Shown: positions 35,816 through 46,730, counted from the first letter of the stretch. The stretch: 64,000 nt of DNA from Polaromonas sp. AER18D-145 (GCF_002379095.1 NZ_NBZV01000004.1:62001-126000), one strand, 5' to 3'. The notes: generated by a model not told the origin, from the letters alone. Translations and numbers: made by a program.

Positions 35816-36529
35816 ATGGGCGCGCAGTGGAAAGCAAAAGGCAAGGAACTGGCAGCCAATGCCAAGGGCAAACTGTTTGGCCGACTGGCCAAGGACATCA
35901 TGATCGCGGCGCGCAATGGCGCCGACCCGGCATCGAACGCACGCCTGCGGCTGGTCGTCGAGCAGGCCCGCAAAGTCTCCATGCCCAAGGACACCCTGGA
36001 GCGCGCCATCAAGAAGGGTGCCGGCCTCACGGGGGACACGGTTCATTATGAACACGTGATTTACGAAGGTTTCGCACCGCACCGCGTCCCCGTCATGGTC
36101 GAATGCCTGACCGACAACCTGAACCGCACGGCCCCTGAAATGCGCGTGTTGTTCCGCAAGGGGCAACTGGGCACCTCCGGCTCGGTGTCCTGGGATTTCG
36201 ACCACATCGGCATCATTGAAGCCGAACCTGCGGCCGCCGGCGCCGACCCGGAACTGGCCGCGATCGAGGCCGGTGCCCAGGATTTCGAGCCCGGTGATGA
36301 AGACGGCACCACGATGTTTCTGACCGATGCGACCGACCTCGACCTGGTCAGCCGCGCGCTGCCGGCCCAGGGTTTTACCGTCCTGTCGGCCAAACTCGGC
36401 TACAAGGCCAAGAACCCCGTCGACCCGGCCAGCCTGGGCGCCGCGGATCTGGAAGAAGTGGAAGCCTTCCTGGCCGCCATCGACGCCAACGACGATGTGC
36501 AGAATGTGTTTGCCGGCCTGGGGGGTTGA
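35816..36529 (+). CDS. YebC/PmpR family protein
   Basis: A 237-residue YebC-family (TACO1-like) protein. Start at 35816 gives the canonical opening [19 protein letters not shown], and [34 protein letters not shown] and [11 protein letters not shown] follow. Members were described as transcription regulators and more recently as factors that help ribosomes through polyproline stretches. The acidic stretch near residues 130-165 is a normal variable region. It reads away from the ATPase gene. Confidence 0.88.
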   Translation: MGAQWKAKGKELAANAKGKLFGRLAKDIMIAARNGADPASNARLRLVVEQARKVSMPKDTLERAIKKGAGLTGDTVHYEHVIYEGFAPHRVPVMVECLTDNLNRTAPEMRVLFRKGQLGTSGSVSWDFDHIGIIEAEPAAAGADPELAAIEAGAQDFEPGDEDGTTMFLTDATDLDLVSRALPAQGFTVLSAKLGYKAKNPVDPASLGAADLEEVEAFLAAIDANDDVQNVFAGLGG

Positions 36530-36592
36530 AGCGGAGACCCGGCCCAGATCAGGGAAAATGGCTACCAATTCGCGCCAACCCAAAAAATATCC

Positions 36593-36841
36593 ATGAACGA
36601 CACCACTGAACGCACCCCTTTGCCCGACCGCCTGTCGATCGACCCGCGCAGCCCGCACCATGTCGCCGCCGTGTTCGAACACGACATCGGCATCCGCCTG
36701 AACGACAAGGAGCGCACGGACGTCGAGGAATACTGCATCAGCGAACGCTGGGTCAAGGTTCCCGCCGGCAAGGCGCTGGACCGCAAGGGCCAGCCACTGA
36801 TGATCAAGCTCAAGGGCAAGGTCGAGGCGTTTTACAAGTAA
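36593..36841 (+). CDS. DUF3297 family protein
   Basis: An 82-residue soluble protein of the DUF3297 family, function unknown. The conserved pattern DRLSIDPRSPHHVAAVFEHD, then IGIRLNDKERTDVEEYCISE and a C-terminal KLKGKVEAFYK, matches family members in many proteobacteria. It lies 63 bp after the YebC-like gene and is the last intact gene before the accessory island. Confidence 0.8.
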   Translation: MNDTTERTPLPDRLSIDPRSPHHVAAVFEHDIGIRLNDKERTDVEEYCISERWVKVPAGKALDRKGQPLMIKLKGKVEAFYK

Positions 36842-36849
36842 GCGGCCCC

Positions 36850-37011
36850 CTGCTCCCCCTGTTTGCCAGCACCGGGCACCACCACATCCCGATCATCGGC
36901 AGCGGCGAGCGGCTGGTCGGCATGATCACCCAGCCTGACCTAGATCGACTATTACTAGAGCCTTCGCTGCAAGAATGTATCCGGAACGAGTCAGTCAAAA
37001 GAGGCTATTAG
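36850..37011 (+). pseudogene. Remnant of a CBS-domain (HPP-type) membrane protein gene
   Basis: A 53-codon stretch ending with TAG whose first half translates to LFASTGHHHIPII and RLVGMITQPDL, matching the last CBS motif of HPP-family proteins (usual end: FHHVPVVD...LVGMVTQSDL). After ITQPDL near 36947 the similarity stops and the composition drops in GC. No start codon or upstream domains remain. It looks like the 3' edge of a gene cut when the adjacent island arrived. Confidence 0.65.
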
Positions 37012-37033
37012 TCCACGGTGCGCTGGTCGATCG

Positions 37034-37672
37034 CTAGGCCAAGATGATGCAGAGTACGGCAAGGGTTATAAATGCTACCTGTCCTACGCACCACAAAAAC
37101 TGCCAGACGAGTTGCGCCGCCATCATTTTGTGGGGTCGCATGGCATCCTCTGCCACGGCCTCGATCTGCCGTCGCACAAAGCCTCTATAAAAGGCCGGAA
37201 AAACCTCAACCACCGCCGTCTTAAAACGGTCGGGATCCACTGTATTTGGAAGTTGAATTCCTGCTCCGGAAGCTTCTTGCATCAGCGCGCGACGTTTTTT
37301 ATGAAACTCGTCACTGAGAGGGCCAATTGCGGCGGCAATGTGTTTTGTCACCGCTGTTCCGACCTGAAGCCTTATCGACAGGAATTTTGAGGCTGAGCCA
37401 CATAGGATGGATAACACCAATGAGGCAAAAAGGGCTGTCGTGAGGCCGCTTCCAAGTAGAGTCTCAACTTTATCCAAGTTGCCTGCCAATAGTGCAGTAG
37501 TGGCACCAGTTCCCGCCAAGCACCAGTTGACATAGGAGTCTAAGGTTGGACTCGCAGAGGCCATTGCTCGAATAATTTCGCCAATAGCGGCTTGTTCATA
37601 CCGCTGTGTGTTGGCCGTCGCCTCTTTGGAAAATGAATCTAATAAGGCTTGCTGTAGATCTGGCGGGTTCAT
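37034..37672 (-). CDS. Unknown membrane protein of the accessory island
   Basis: A 212-residue protein with hydrophobic segments near residues 47-62, 74-95 and 192-211 and a long soluble central part. No family recognised. The base composition is lower in GC than the flanks and codon use is more mixed, suggesting acquisition. It stands alone on the minus strand, 22 bp from the CBS remnant. Confidence 0.6.
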   Translation of the reverse strand: MNPPDLQQALLDSFSKEATANTQRYEQAAIGEIIRAMASASPTLDSYVNWCLAGTGATTALLAGNLDKVETLLGSGLTTALFASLVLSILCGSASKFLSIRLQVGTAVTKHIAAAIGPLSDEFHKKRRALMQEASGAGIQLPNTVDPDRFKTAVVEVFPAFYRGFVRRQIEAVAEDAMRPHKMMAAQLVWQFLWCVGQVAFITLAVLCIILA

Positions 37673-37953
37673 GGCTTATGGTAGCTCGTGCATGACCAAT
37701 CGCCAAATGTGGGGCGGTGATCAGGAGCATAAGTGAAGACCTATCCTGCTTTGGCGGATCCTATTCCCCATGCCACTAATGAAGAACGAAGCAAGGATAT
37801 CGAGCTATTGCCCATAGGAAAATCGCAGGCCGCTACTGATTCAATTGAGCATAGTGGCGGGCGTTCCCTCTGCTCGTTTTTTCAAAGAGGACAATGGACT
37901 GCGGATCGGACTCCACCGAACACGCCTCAATTCAATTTGAAAGCGGAACACAA

Positions 37954-38385
37954 ATGCAAATGAGTCTGGAAGTGACCGAGTCGCCGACACCCGCAGACGA
38001 GGAACTCATCGCTGCTCAAGTCCGTGCACATAACCGCGCGCACACGGAAGGCGTCTTCAGGACGCTCTGCGTCTTCGCGCGCGCAGATGACGGCACGCTC
38101 ATGGGTGGCCTTACGGGCAAAACCTACTGGGACTACCTAGACGTGTATTTCCTGTGGGTGGCACCCGAGCATCGGGGGACGGGCCTTGGGTCAAAAATTC
38201 TGGCTGCGGCCGAGTCCGAGGCCATTCAACGGGGATGCAAGCACGCTGTCCTGAACACGTTCAGCTTTCAGGCCCCTGATTTCTATCCGAAGGTCGGATA
38301 CGAAGAGGTAGGTGTTCTGCATGGTTATCGGGGCATCGACAAGCTTCACGACAGGCACTTTCTGCACAAGCTTCTGGGCGATTGA
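37954..38385 (+). CDS. GNAT family acetyltransferase
   Basis: A 143-residue acetyltransferase. Motif A, FLWVAPEHRGTGLGSKILAA, contains the acetyl-CoA-binding R/Q-x2-G-x-G/A loop. The end NTFSFQAPDFYPKVGYEEVGV matches the GNAT C-terminal part, and the pattern resembles small island or cassette-type GNATs. ATG at 37954 is chosen because the domain starts just after; ATGs at 37894 and 37960 are alternatives. Substrate unknown. Confidence 0.78.
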   Translation: MQMSLEVTESPTPADEELIAAQVRAHNRAHTEGVFRTLCVFARADDGTLMGGLTGKTYWDYLDVYFLWVAPEHRGTGLGSKILAAAESEAIQRGCKHAVLNTFSFQAPDFYPKVGYEEVGVLHGYRGIDKLHDRHFLHKLLGD

Positions 38386-38434
38386 CCTGCCTGCGCTCAG
38401 GTCAGCCCAACAAAGAAGTCCACCCTGCGAAAAC

Positions 38435-39073
38435 TCAAGCATCCGTGCGCTCAAGAACCACTTCCCAAAGGGCTTTGGACCTGACGTACTTTTTGGTGAC
38501 GAAGTGCTCAAGCGAAAGCCTGTTCCAGCCTTCTGCAAAGAGTGAAGTAATCGCGGCCTCGTCGAAGAAGCGCTTGGGCTCACCCTTGACCATGAAAAAT
38601 TTGGGCTCGATTTCAGGGTGGCCGCTGGCGCCGAAGTTGTGATCCTGGTCCGAGTTGAGCCGGCAAAGAAGGACACCGCCAGGACGCAAGGCTGAACGGA
38701 TGCGCGTTACCAGGGCTTGCGTCTCGGACCAGGAAAAATAGTGAATCGACAGGCTGGCAACGACGACCCCCAGCTCATGTGCCACCTCGGGGAAGGGCTC
38801 TCGCACGTCTCTGCACTCAACCGCCGCCGCCGGTACACGAACCTTCGTGATGCCGGCCGAAACACTGGAAAGATCGAAAGCGTGGACCTTCAACCCGGCG
38901 CCGGCAAGGACAGCCGTGTCGTCTCCGTGGCCACATCCGATCTCAAGCACGGGGCCGGAGTTTGCCCGCTCAAGCACAAGAGAAAGCCATCGATTGAGCC
39001 AGGGATCGGTGAACATTATTTGTAGACGCCTTCGATATATCCCGGAAAAGTGCGGATTGAAACCGCGAGCCAC
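38435..39073 (-). CDS. Class I SAM-dependent methyltransferase
   Basis: A 212-residue Rossmann-fold methyltransferase. SAM motif I VLEIGCGHGDDTAVLAGAG, acidic strand-2 end VHAFDLS, motif II-like VVVASLSIHYFSW and motif III ALRPGGVLLCRLNS are all visible. The frame opens with GTG at 39073; ATG at 39016 (MFTDPWLNRW) is an alternative, but the upstream residues look coding. The pattern is like TehB-type enzymes; substrate unknown. Island gene, 9 bp after the GNAT gene on the same strand. Confidence 0.75.
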   Translation of the reverse strand: MARGFNPHFSGIYRRRLQIMFTDPWLNRWLSLVLERANSGPVLEIGCGHGDDTAVLAGAGLKVHAFDLSSVSAGITKVRVPAAAVECRDVREPFPEVAHELGVVVASLSIHYFSWSETQALVTRIRSALRPGGVLLCRLNSDQDHNFGASGHPEIEPKFFMVKGEPKRFFDEAAITSLFAEGWNRLSLEHFVTKKYVRSKALWEVVLERTDA

Positions 39074-39082
39074 GACGTGACT

Positions 39083-39580
39083 TTACAGGCGCCGGTACAT
39101 CACCAGCGCGTCCGTGTATCCGTGCACCGGGTGAAGAAATGCCTCTGGTATCCGGCCCACGGTCTCGAAGCCCATTCCCGTCCAGAGCTTGACGGCCCGG
39201 TGGTTTCTTGCGATCACGAAGTTGAACTGCATGGTGCGGAATCCTTCTGCGCGGGCGACTTCAAGCGAGTGCGCGCACATGGCGCGTGCCACCCCTTTGC
39301 CGTTCGCATCGCTTGCGGTCATGTAGCCGCAGTTCGCCACATGCGCCCCACCGCCCTTGCGGTTGGGATGCAACACATAGGTGCCCAGAAGCGTGTCGCC
39401 CTCGCAGGCCACAAAACACTGGTTGTCGGGCGCCAGCCAGGCCAGAAGGGCATCTTGCCGGCTTGTCTCGCGCGGAAAGTCGTAGGTCTCGCCCGCGCGG
39501 ATGATGGGTTCAAGGATTTGCCAGAGACCGTCTGCATCGGCTGAAGTTGCTTTCCTTATCGACAGCGTCACGCTCATCAC
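39083..39580 (-). CDS. GNAT family N-acetyltransferase
   Basis: A 165-residue acetyltransferase: IRKATSADADGLWQILEP at the N terminus, motif A ASDANGKGVARAMCAHSLEV and motif B FNFVIARNHRAVKLWTGMGF, as in PhnO/YncA-like enzymes. GTG at 39580 overlaps the stop of a small upstream frame (GTGA); ATG at 39577 is the alternative start. It is followed by the methyltransferase on the same strand. Substrate unknown. Confidence 0.78.
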   Translation of the reverse strand: MMSVTLSIRKATSADADGLWQILEPIIRAGETYDFPRETSRQDALLAWLAPDNQCFVACEGDTLLGTYVLHPNRKGGGAHVANCGYMTASDANGKGVARAMCAHSLEVARAEGFRTMQFNFVIARNHRAVKLWTGMGFETVGRIPEAFLHPVHGYTDALVMYRRL

Positions 39581-39659
39581 CCCGTCAGAAATGCCAGCAG
39601 CTTAACGCCGATCTTGACATCCAAACCGGGCGGCCGCTGTGCGAGCATCTGCCCAAACG

Positions 39660-39773
39660 AAAACCCGCTTTTGTTTGCGCAAGAGCGGATTATAGAGGTT
39701 TTCATGCATCAAACAGGCCGTAAGCCCTTATTCGGCGGGCGCAAGCAGCTACTTATTTAATAGCATCTAATCG
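39660..39773. repeat. Direct repeat left of the toxin-antitoxin pair (with hairpin and family A copy)
   Basis: Contains AAACCCGCTTTTGTTTGCGC and AAGAGCGG, a hairpin that on the minus strand is followed by GTTTTC, then TTTTCATGCATCAAACAGGCC, then the family A core TTATTCGGCGGGCGCAAGCA and GCTACT. The same order recurs at 40578-40684 in the same orientation. On the minus strand it could terminate the toxin-antitoxin transcript or the converging one. Confidence 0.8.
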
Positions 39774-39817
39774 CTCAGCTTGGCCTTCCGCCAGCTTCCC
39801 GCCCGGCAAAAAATCCG

Positions 39818-40168
39818 TCAAAGAACCGCTTCCAATCCTTTGCGGTCAAGAAGACTCAGCAATTTGAGAGATGGGCCACTCGGGTGCTTTTCTCCACCCT
39901 CCCATTTGCGCACGGTTGACAGGCTGGTATTCAAAACGGCGGCGAGCACGGCCTGGCTAAGCTGAAGGTGATCGCGCAGGGCACGGATTTTCTCGCTGTC
40001 ATAGTCGGGGACGGACTCCATACACAACGCATCGAATTGATGCATGTTGCGCTTGCTGATAAATCCGAGGCGATGAAAATCGCGAGCGGTTTCGTGCACA
40101 GCGTCAAAGATCGGGCTTTTGGCCTTGGTACTTCGGGCTTTAACTTGGGTCTGATTTTTTGGGGTCAT
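39818..40168 (-). CDS. HigA/NadS-like antitoxin (XRE family)
   Basis: A 116-residue antitoxin with a C-terminal helix-turn-helix: IRALRDHLQLSQAVLAAVLN and TSLSTVRKWEGGEKHPSGPS, as in HigA and NadS proteins that pair with RelE/HigB-type toxins. The N-terminal 50 residues are the likely toxin-binding part. It overlaps the toxin gene by 29 bp, with the toxin first as in higBA. It probably represses its own operon. Confidence 0.8.
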   Translation of the reverse strand: MTPKNQTQVKARSTKAKSPIFDAVHETARDFHRLGFISKRNMHQFDALCMESVPDYDSEKIRALRDHLQLSQAVLAAVLNTSLSTVRKWEGGEKHPSGPSLKLLSLLDRKGLEAVL

Positions 40169-40535
40169 GGCAAATTTCCTCTAACGATGCATCTATAACG
40201 GCTTGATCGAGCTCCGGGCCTGATCTGGCTAGCAACTGCTCGGCAATACCCTGCAAGGCCTCAAGTTCGTCGTCTGCAATATTCGCTCGATCATTTTTTT
40301 CAAAACCGAAAACGAAAAACCATCGATCGCCTTTATTGGTCGCGATAAGCGTTCTGACACCCCCGCGCTTGCCGCGGCCCGCTATCCCGATGCGCTTCTT
40401 GACCACACTGCCACCTAATTCGGCATCAATCAAACCCTGCGCCATTTCCGTCACTGCAGCGCACAAGGCGCTATTGGTCAATTCTGTTTTACGCATCCAG
40501 CGGCTGAAATGACGGGTTTTGAACACTCGCTTCAT
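40140..40535 (-). CDS. RelE/HigB-like toxin
   Basis: A 131-residue protein of the PF06296-like RelE/HigB group, expected to be an mRNA-cleaving toxin. Visible are KTRHFSRWMRKTELTNSALC, the basic KKRIGIAGRGKRGGVRTLIA core strand and the aromatic WFFVFGFEKNDRANI. ATG at 40535 is preferred over TTG at 40541. The gene precedes and overlaps its antitoxin, and the pair sits between direct repeats downstream of clpB. Confidence 0.8.
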   Translation of the reverse strand: MKRVFKTRHFSRWMRKTELTNSALCAAVTEMAQGLIDAELGGSVVKKRIGIAGRGKRGGVRTLIATNKGDRWFFVFGFEKNDRANIADDELEALQGIAEQLLARSGPELDQAVIDASLEEICHDPKKSDPS

Positions 40536-40576
40536 TTTCAAATTATGCCACTTAGTACCTCAGTATGCATCCTCAA

Positions 40577-40612
40577 AAAAAAACCGCTTTTGCCCGCGCA
40601 AAAGCGGGGTTT
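40577..40612 (-). terminator. Intrinsic terminator of clpB
   Basis: On the minus strand: CCCCGCTTTTGCGCGGGCAA then AAGCGG followed by a run of nine T. The stem pairs CCGCTTTTG with CAAAAGCGG. It lies about 115 bp after the clpB stop and reads in the same direction. Confidence 0.85.
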
Positions 40613-40684
40613 CGGATTTTCATCCATAGAACAGGCCGCCAGCCCTTATTCGGCGGGCGCAAGCAGCTACTGATTCAATAGCAA
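40578..40684. repeat. Direct repeat right of the toxin-antitoxin pair
   Basis: Second copy of the roughly 110-bp unit seen at 39660-39773: hairpin (here the clpB terminator), TTTTCATCCAT, AACAGGCCG, then AGCCCTTATTCGGCGGGCGC and AAGCAGCTACT. The two copies differ at scattered bases but keep order and orientation. Confidence 0.8.
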
Positions 40685-40725
40685 CCCGCGCCGCCTCCGG
40701 GGCTCATTAAGGGCTCAGTGCGAGC

Positions 40726-43326
<2,601 letters not shown>

Positions 43327-43356
43327 GGCGTCCCTTGGTGAATTTGATTGCTGAAG

Positions 43357-43384
43357 ATCTGGGGCTGGACCCGGGGGTTTTCAA
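43357..43384 (-). promoter_or_regulatory. Sigma-32 (RpoH)-type promoter of clpB
   Basis: On the minus strand TTGAAA (43384-43379) is followed after 14 bp by CCCCAGAT (43364-43357), close to the heat-shock pattern TTGAAA-n-CCCCATnT. It ends about 30 bp before the clpB start codon, a good distance for a transcript leader. Confidence 0.75.
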
Positions 43385-43660
43385 TAGCCCCTGCTCACCA
43401 CCGGGTTGATTGCTCCTCGGGAAGCGCTGAATGAGTCCTTGCGGAGGCGCGGCAGCCGGATCGGGATGGGATGCAAGGCGGATTTCGCAGCCAATAGCTG
43501 GCTATTGGCAAGAAATTCAACGCAGCAGACCGCCCGAGCCCGGCTGATCGCGCGCCGCAGGGGACTTGTTCAGCGCTTCCCTTTATGCACAGCTTGGCGA
43601 GAGTGCGGCTTGACGGAGATCAAGCACACCGGCGAACAGGCGGCGGATTAAAATCAGTCC
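43385..43660. other. Intergenic region upstream of clpB with a hairpin repeat
   Basis: No gene is seen in this 276-bp stretch. CCAATAGC (43491-43498) and GCTATTGG (43501-43508) form a perfect 8-bp stem with a two-base centre, inside a longer block (about 43455-43560) of the kind often repeated between genes in this family. It must also hold the promoter of the gene at 43661, which was not identified. Confidence 0.5.
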
Positions 43661-44278
43661 ATGAACATTCACCAGGTGTCGGTCAGTTACGTCCAGGAGC
43701 AGGACCGCCTGATGATCCGCATCAACGGCCGCGACGGCGGCGAGTTGCGTGCATGGCTCACCCGGCGCCTGGCGCTGGCGCTGCTGCCCGTGCTCGACAA
43801 AACCGCGGCCGACCAGACCCGCAAGGCGGCCACCCCCCACGAGGCGGCCACCAGCCTGGACGAGCAGCGCGGCCAGCTGCTGACAAGCTTCCAGAAAGAA
43901 GCGATGCTGCGCAGCGGGGATTTTGAAACCCCTTACCGCGACCAGCCCGGCCCGCCCGCCGACGTACAGCTGGGCCCCGAACCCTTGCTGCTGACCGAGG
44001 TGAAGGTCACCCTGATGGGCAATGGCCAGCTGCGCCTGCAGCTGTTTGAAAAGCTACCCGGGCAAGCCACGGTGCGCGATTTCCAGGTGATGATGGACCC
44101 GCAGCTGAGCAACGGCCTGCTGCATCTGCTGCACCAGAGCGTGAAGCTCTCGCAGTGGCTCACGGTGCCGGCAGCCGCTGCGGCCGTGCCTCATGATGCC
44201 CTGGTGCAGGACGCCGCGCCCGACACCGAGCCTGCCGATCTGCCCGTTGACCTGCCACGGCCCCGGTACCTGAACTGA
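43661..44278 (+). CDS. Conserved hypothetical protein
   Basis: A 205-residue soluble protein, no signal peptide. The first half (VSVSYVQEQDRLMIRINGRD then LRAWLTRRLALALLPVL) and a central strand-rich part (VKVTLMGNGQLRLQLFEKLP) suggest a compact beta-rich domain. The C-terminal 35 residues are rich in Ala, Pro and Asp and probably disordered. I do not recognise a function. Divergent from clpB and convergent with the flavin monooxygenase gene. Confidence 0.65.
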   Translation: MNIHQVSVSYVQEQDRLMIRINGRDGGELRAWLTRRLALALLPVLDKTAADQTRKAATPHEAATSLDEQRGQLLTSFQKEAMLRSGDFETPYRDQPGPPADVQLGPEPLLLTEVKVTLMGNGQLRLQLFEKLPGQATVRDFQVMMDPQLSNGLLHLLHQSVKLSQWLTVPAAAAAVPHDALVQDAAPDTEPADLPVDLPRPRYLN

Positions 44279-44323
44279 GGTCTTGCGGGTTCCGCATGGC
44301 ACCCGCGCCGGCCCTTGCCCGCC

Positions 44324-45562
44324 CTACTTCGTGGCCGCCTCCAGCGAGAAGCCGGCCACCTGTTTGTAGTGGTCCGAAATCGCGCGCAGCTCCTGCTGGC
44401 TGATCAGCGCATCGATGTCCGCAAAAGGCTTGCCGCCGCTCAGTTCGTCGACCTTGATGTTGATGAAATCGGGCGGCACCGAGCGATTCGTCAGCACGAT
44501 GTTCGCGGTGGGGGCCAGCCGCAGCTGCTCGTAGGCCTGCAGCGCGGCCCGTGCATCGCCACCGGCCTGCAGCGCCAGCTGTTCGGCCAGCACGCGCGCG
44601 TCGATCAGGGCCTGGGCCGAGCCGTTGGAGCCGCGCGGGTACATCGGGTGCGCCGCGTCGCCCAGCAGGGTCACGCGGCCGAAGGTCCACTGCGGCACCG
44701 GGTCCTTGTCGACCATGGGGTACTCGAGGATCTGCTCGGCGTTGGCAATCAGCGCAGGAACGTCCAGCCACGGAAAGCGCCAGTCCTTGAAGATGCCGAG
44801 GAAATCCTTGAGATCGCCCTTGTGGTTCCAGTCATTCATGGCTGCGTTGTCCCGCTGGATCTCGGCGACCCAGTTGATCAACTGGTGGCCCTCGTCGTCC
44901 AGCTTGTCGACGATGGGGTAAATCACCATCTTGCCGGTGTCGATGGAACCCACACGCATGTAGCTGCGGCCGGTCAGGATGGGTTGGTGCCGCGTCACGC
45001 CGCGCCAGGTGTTGATGCCGGCAAACGCGACTTTTTCGTCAGGGTAGAACTGGCGCCGCAGTGTGGAGTTGACGCCGTCGCAGGCAATCACCACGTCGGC
45101 TTTCACCGGCGGCAGGCTCATGCCGCTGGAAGTCTGCGTGAAATGCAGGGTGGCGCCGTTCTCGTCCTGCTCCACACGCACACAGCGGCGGTTGGTGTGG
45201 ATGGCATCGGGGCTCAGGCGCTCGAGCGCGGCCTCGTGGAGCAGCCGGTGCAGCTTGCCGCGCGGAATGCCGATCTCGGGCAAGGCGTAGCCGGCATGGC
45301 GGCCGCGCGGCTCCCTGTAGATGAACTGGCCGAAGCGGTTGAAAAACACGCTTTCCTCGTTTTCGATGCCAACGGCTTCGAGCTGCTGCTGCAGGCCGAG
45401 CGCCGCCAGCTCGCGCATGGCGTGCGGCAGCAGCGTGATGCCGACACCGAGCTCCTTGATCTCAGGCACGGTTTCAAAAACCTCACTCTGGATGCCGCGT
45501 TGATGCAGCGCGAGCGCCAGGCTCAGCCCGCCTATGCCGCCGCCGACGATGGCTATGTTCAT
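44324..45562 (-). CDS. FAD-dependent monooxygenase
   Basis: A 412-residue flavoprotein monooxygenase of the aromatic hydroxylase/UbiH fold. FAD-binding GGGIGG at residues 7-12, the DG motif VVIACDGVNSTLRRQ and the GD motif VTLLGDAAHPMYPRGSNG are in place. It is most like the flavin-dependent oxidoreductases near PhzS and 3-hydroxybenzoate 6-hydroxylase, so an aromatic or heteroaromatic substrate is likely. Located downstream of a Bug-type receptor gene on the same strand and probably controlled by the divergent MarR regulator. Confidence 0.82.
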   Translation of the reverse strand: MNIAIVGGGIGGLSLALALHQRGIQSEVFETVPEIKELGVGITLLPHAMRELAALGLQQQLEAVGIENEESVFFNRFGQFIYREPRGRHAGYALPEIGIPRGKLHRLLHEAALERLSPDAIHTNRRCVRVEQDENGATLHFTQTSSGMSLPPVKADVVIACDGVNSTLRRQFYPDEKVAFAGINTWRGVTRHQPILTGRSYMRVGSIDTGKMVIYPIVDKLDDEGHQLINWVAEIQRDNAAMNDWNHKGDLKDFLGIFKDWRFPWLDVPALIANAEQILEYPMVDKDPVPQWTFGRVTLLGDAAHPMYPRGSNGSAQALIDARVLAEQLALQAGGDARAALQAYEQLRLAPTANIVLTNRSVPPDFINIKVDELSGGKPFADIDALISQQELRAISDHYKQVAGFSLEAATK

Positions 45563-45589
45563 GGTGTTCTCGTGGGTTTCCCCGTTTGA

Positions 45590-45650
45590 TGGATCAGAAT
45601 GGCCGCCAACCCTTTACAGACGGGCACCATCAGCTATCTATTCAGGAGCA
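45590..45650 (+). repeat. Short palindromic repeat, family A
   Basis: Copy reading GGCCGCCAACCCTTTACAGA, CGGGCACCATCAGCTATCTA, TTCAGGAGCAG, in the gap between the monooxygenase and Bug receptor genes. Confidence 0.6.
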
Positions 45651-45652
45651 GA

Positions 45653-46657
45653 TCAGTTCGCGGTGATGCCCTGGGCCTGGATCAACCCGGCCCAGCGCTT
45701 CGCATCCAGTTCAACCAGGCTTTTGAACTCGCCCGGCGTGCTGCCGGTCGGGTCCATGCCCTGGGTCTGGAAGGCTTTTTTGACCTCGTCGCTCAGCAGG
45801 ATCTCGCGGATCTCGCGGTTGTACAGGGCGACCAGTTCGGGCGAGGTGCCCGGTGGCGCAAAAATGCCGTACCACATGTCCACGTTGACCTTGCCGGCCC
45901 TGGCCTCGGCCAGCGTCGGCACGTCGGGCAACAGCGCGTGGCGCTTGTCGCTGCCAATGCCCAGCGCCACCAGCCGGCCGGACTTCACATGCGGCAAGGC
46001 CACGTGGATGGGCAGGAACATGGTTTCGATCTGGCCGCCGAGCAGGTCGGTCAGCGCCGGCCCCGTGCCGCGGTACGGGATGTGCGTGACAAACACCCCC
46101 GCCGTGGTCTTGAACAACTCCATCGCCAGGTGGTGCGGCGTGCCGACCCCGGGCGAGCCGTAGTTGATGCGGCCGGGCTTCTGGCGCGCCGCCGCCACCA
46201 GGTCCGAGGCGCTTTTAAAACCGCTCTTCGGGTGGGCCACCAGCAGCAACTGGCCCCAGCTGGTCAGCGTCACCGGGGTCAGGTCTTTCACCGGGTCGAA
46301 GGCCAGTTGCGGGTACAGGCTGGCATTCATCACCAGCGTGTTGACCGTCACCAGCAGCGTGCTGCCGTTGGGCGCGGCACGCACCACGGCCTCGGTGCCG
46401 ATGTTGCCGGACGCGCCGGCGCGGTTGTCCACCACCACCGGCCGTCCCAGGCGCTCGGACAGCTTGGGGCCCAGCGTGCGGGCAATCAGGTCAATGCCGG
46501 TGCCGGGTGTGAAAGGCACGATCAGGCGAATCGGCGCCTGCGGCAGGACCGGCGCCTGGGCGGTCTGGGCCAAGGCGCCCGCGCTGGCGCCAGCCGTGAC
46601 AAGCAGGAGCCCCAGCTTGACCGCCAGCCGCCGGCGTGAAGAAATACTGATCTGCAT
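45653..46657 (-). CDS. Bug-type TctC tricarboxylate-transport receptor
   Basis: A 334-residue periplasmic receptor of the Bug (TctC) family, very expanded in Burkholderiales. Signal peptide at residues 1-30, then PIRLIVPFTPGTGIDLIART and LGRPVVVDNRAGASGNIGTE, and the central MELFKTTAGVFVTHIPYRGT. These are diagnostic. Start ATG at 46657 with GAAAGGA upstream; a TTG just before it is rejected. No tctA/tctB membrane genes are near, as is usual for orphan Bug receptors. The ligand is possibly the substrate of the adjacent monooxygenase. Confidence 0.88.
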   Translation of the reverse strand: MQISISSRRRLAVKLGLLLVTAGASAGALAQTAQAPVLPQAPIRLIVPFTPGTGIDLIARTLGPKLSERLGRPVVVDNRAGASGNIGTEAVVRAAPNGSTLLVTVNTLVMNASLYPQLAFDPVKDLTPVTLTSWGQLLLVAHPKSGFKSASDLVAAARQKPGRINYGSPGVGTPHHLAMELFKTTAGVFVTHIPYRGTGPALTDLLGGQIETMFLPIHVALPHVKSGRLVALGIGSDKRHALLPDVPTLAEARAGKVNVDMWYGIFAPPGTSPELVALYNREIREILLSDEVKKAFQTQGMDPTGSTPGEFKSLVELDAKRWAGLIQAQGITAN

Positions 46658-46680
46658 CAAACATCCTTTCAGGTTTGCAT

Positions 46681-46696
46681 GCTAACAATTATTGGC
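46681..46696. promoter_or_regulatory. Candidate MarR operator
   Basis: GCTAACAATTATTGGC is an imperfect palindrome (12 of 16 positions symmetric), AT-rich in the centre like many MarR sites, and lies 24 bp upstream of the Bug receptor start in the divergent spacer. Confidence 0.45.
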
Positions 46697-46730
46697 CTGA
46701 AGCGACAAGGCACAATCCATGAATTCCCTT

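Noticed and set aside
37733..37963. 76-codon plus-strand frame upstream of the GNAT gene
   Set aside because: No family resemblance, no ribosome site, overlaps the GNAT gene out of phase, composition not codon-like.
38391..38410. Possible integron attC-like core (GCCCAAC) next to cassette-type GNAT and methyltransferase genes
   Set aside because: Only one half-core was found; no matching inverse core, no regular recombination sites between genes and no integrase.
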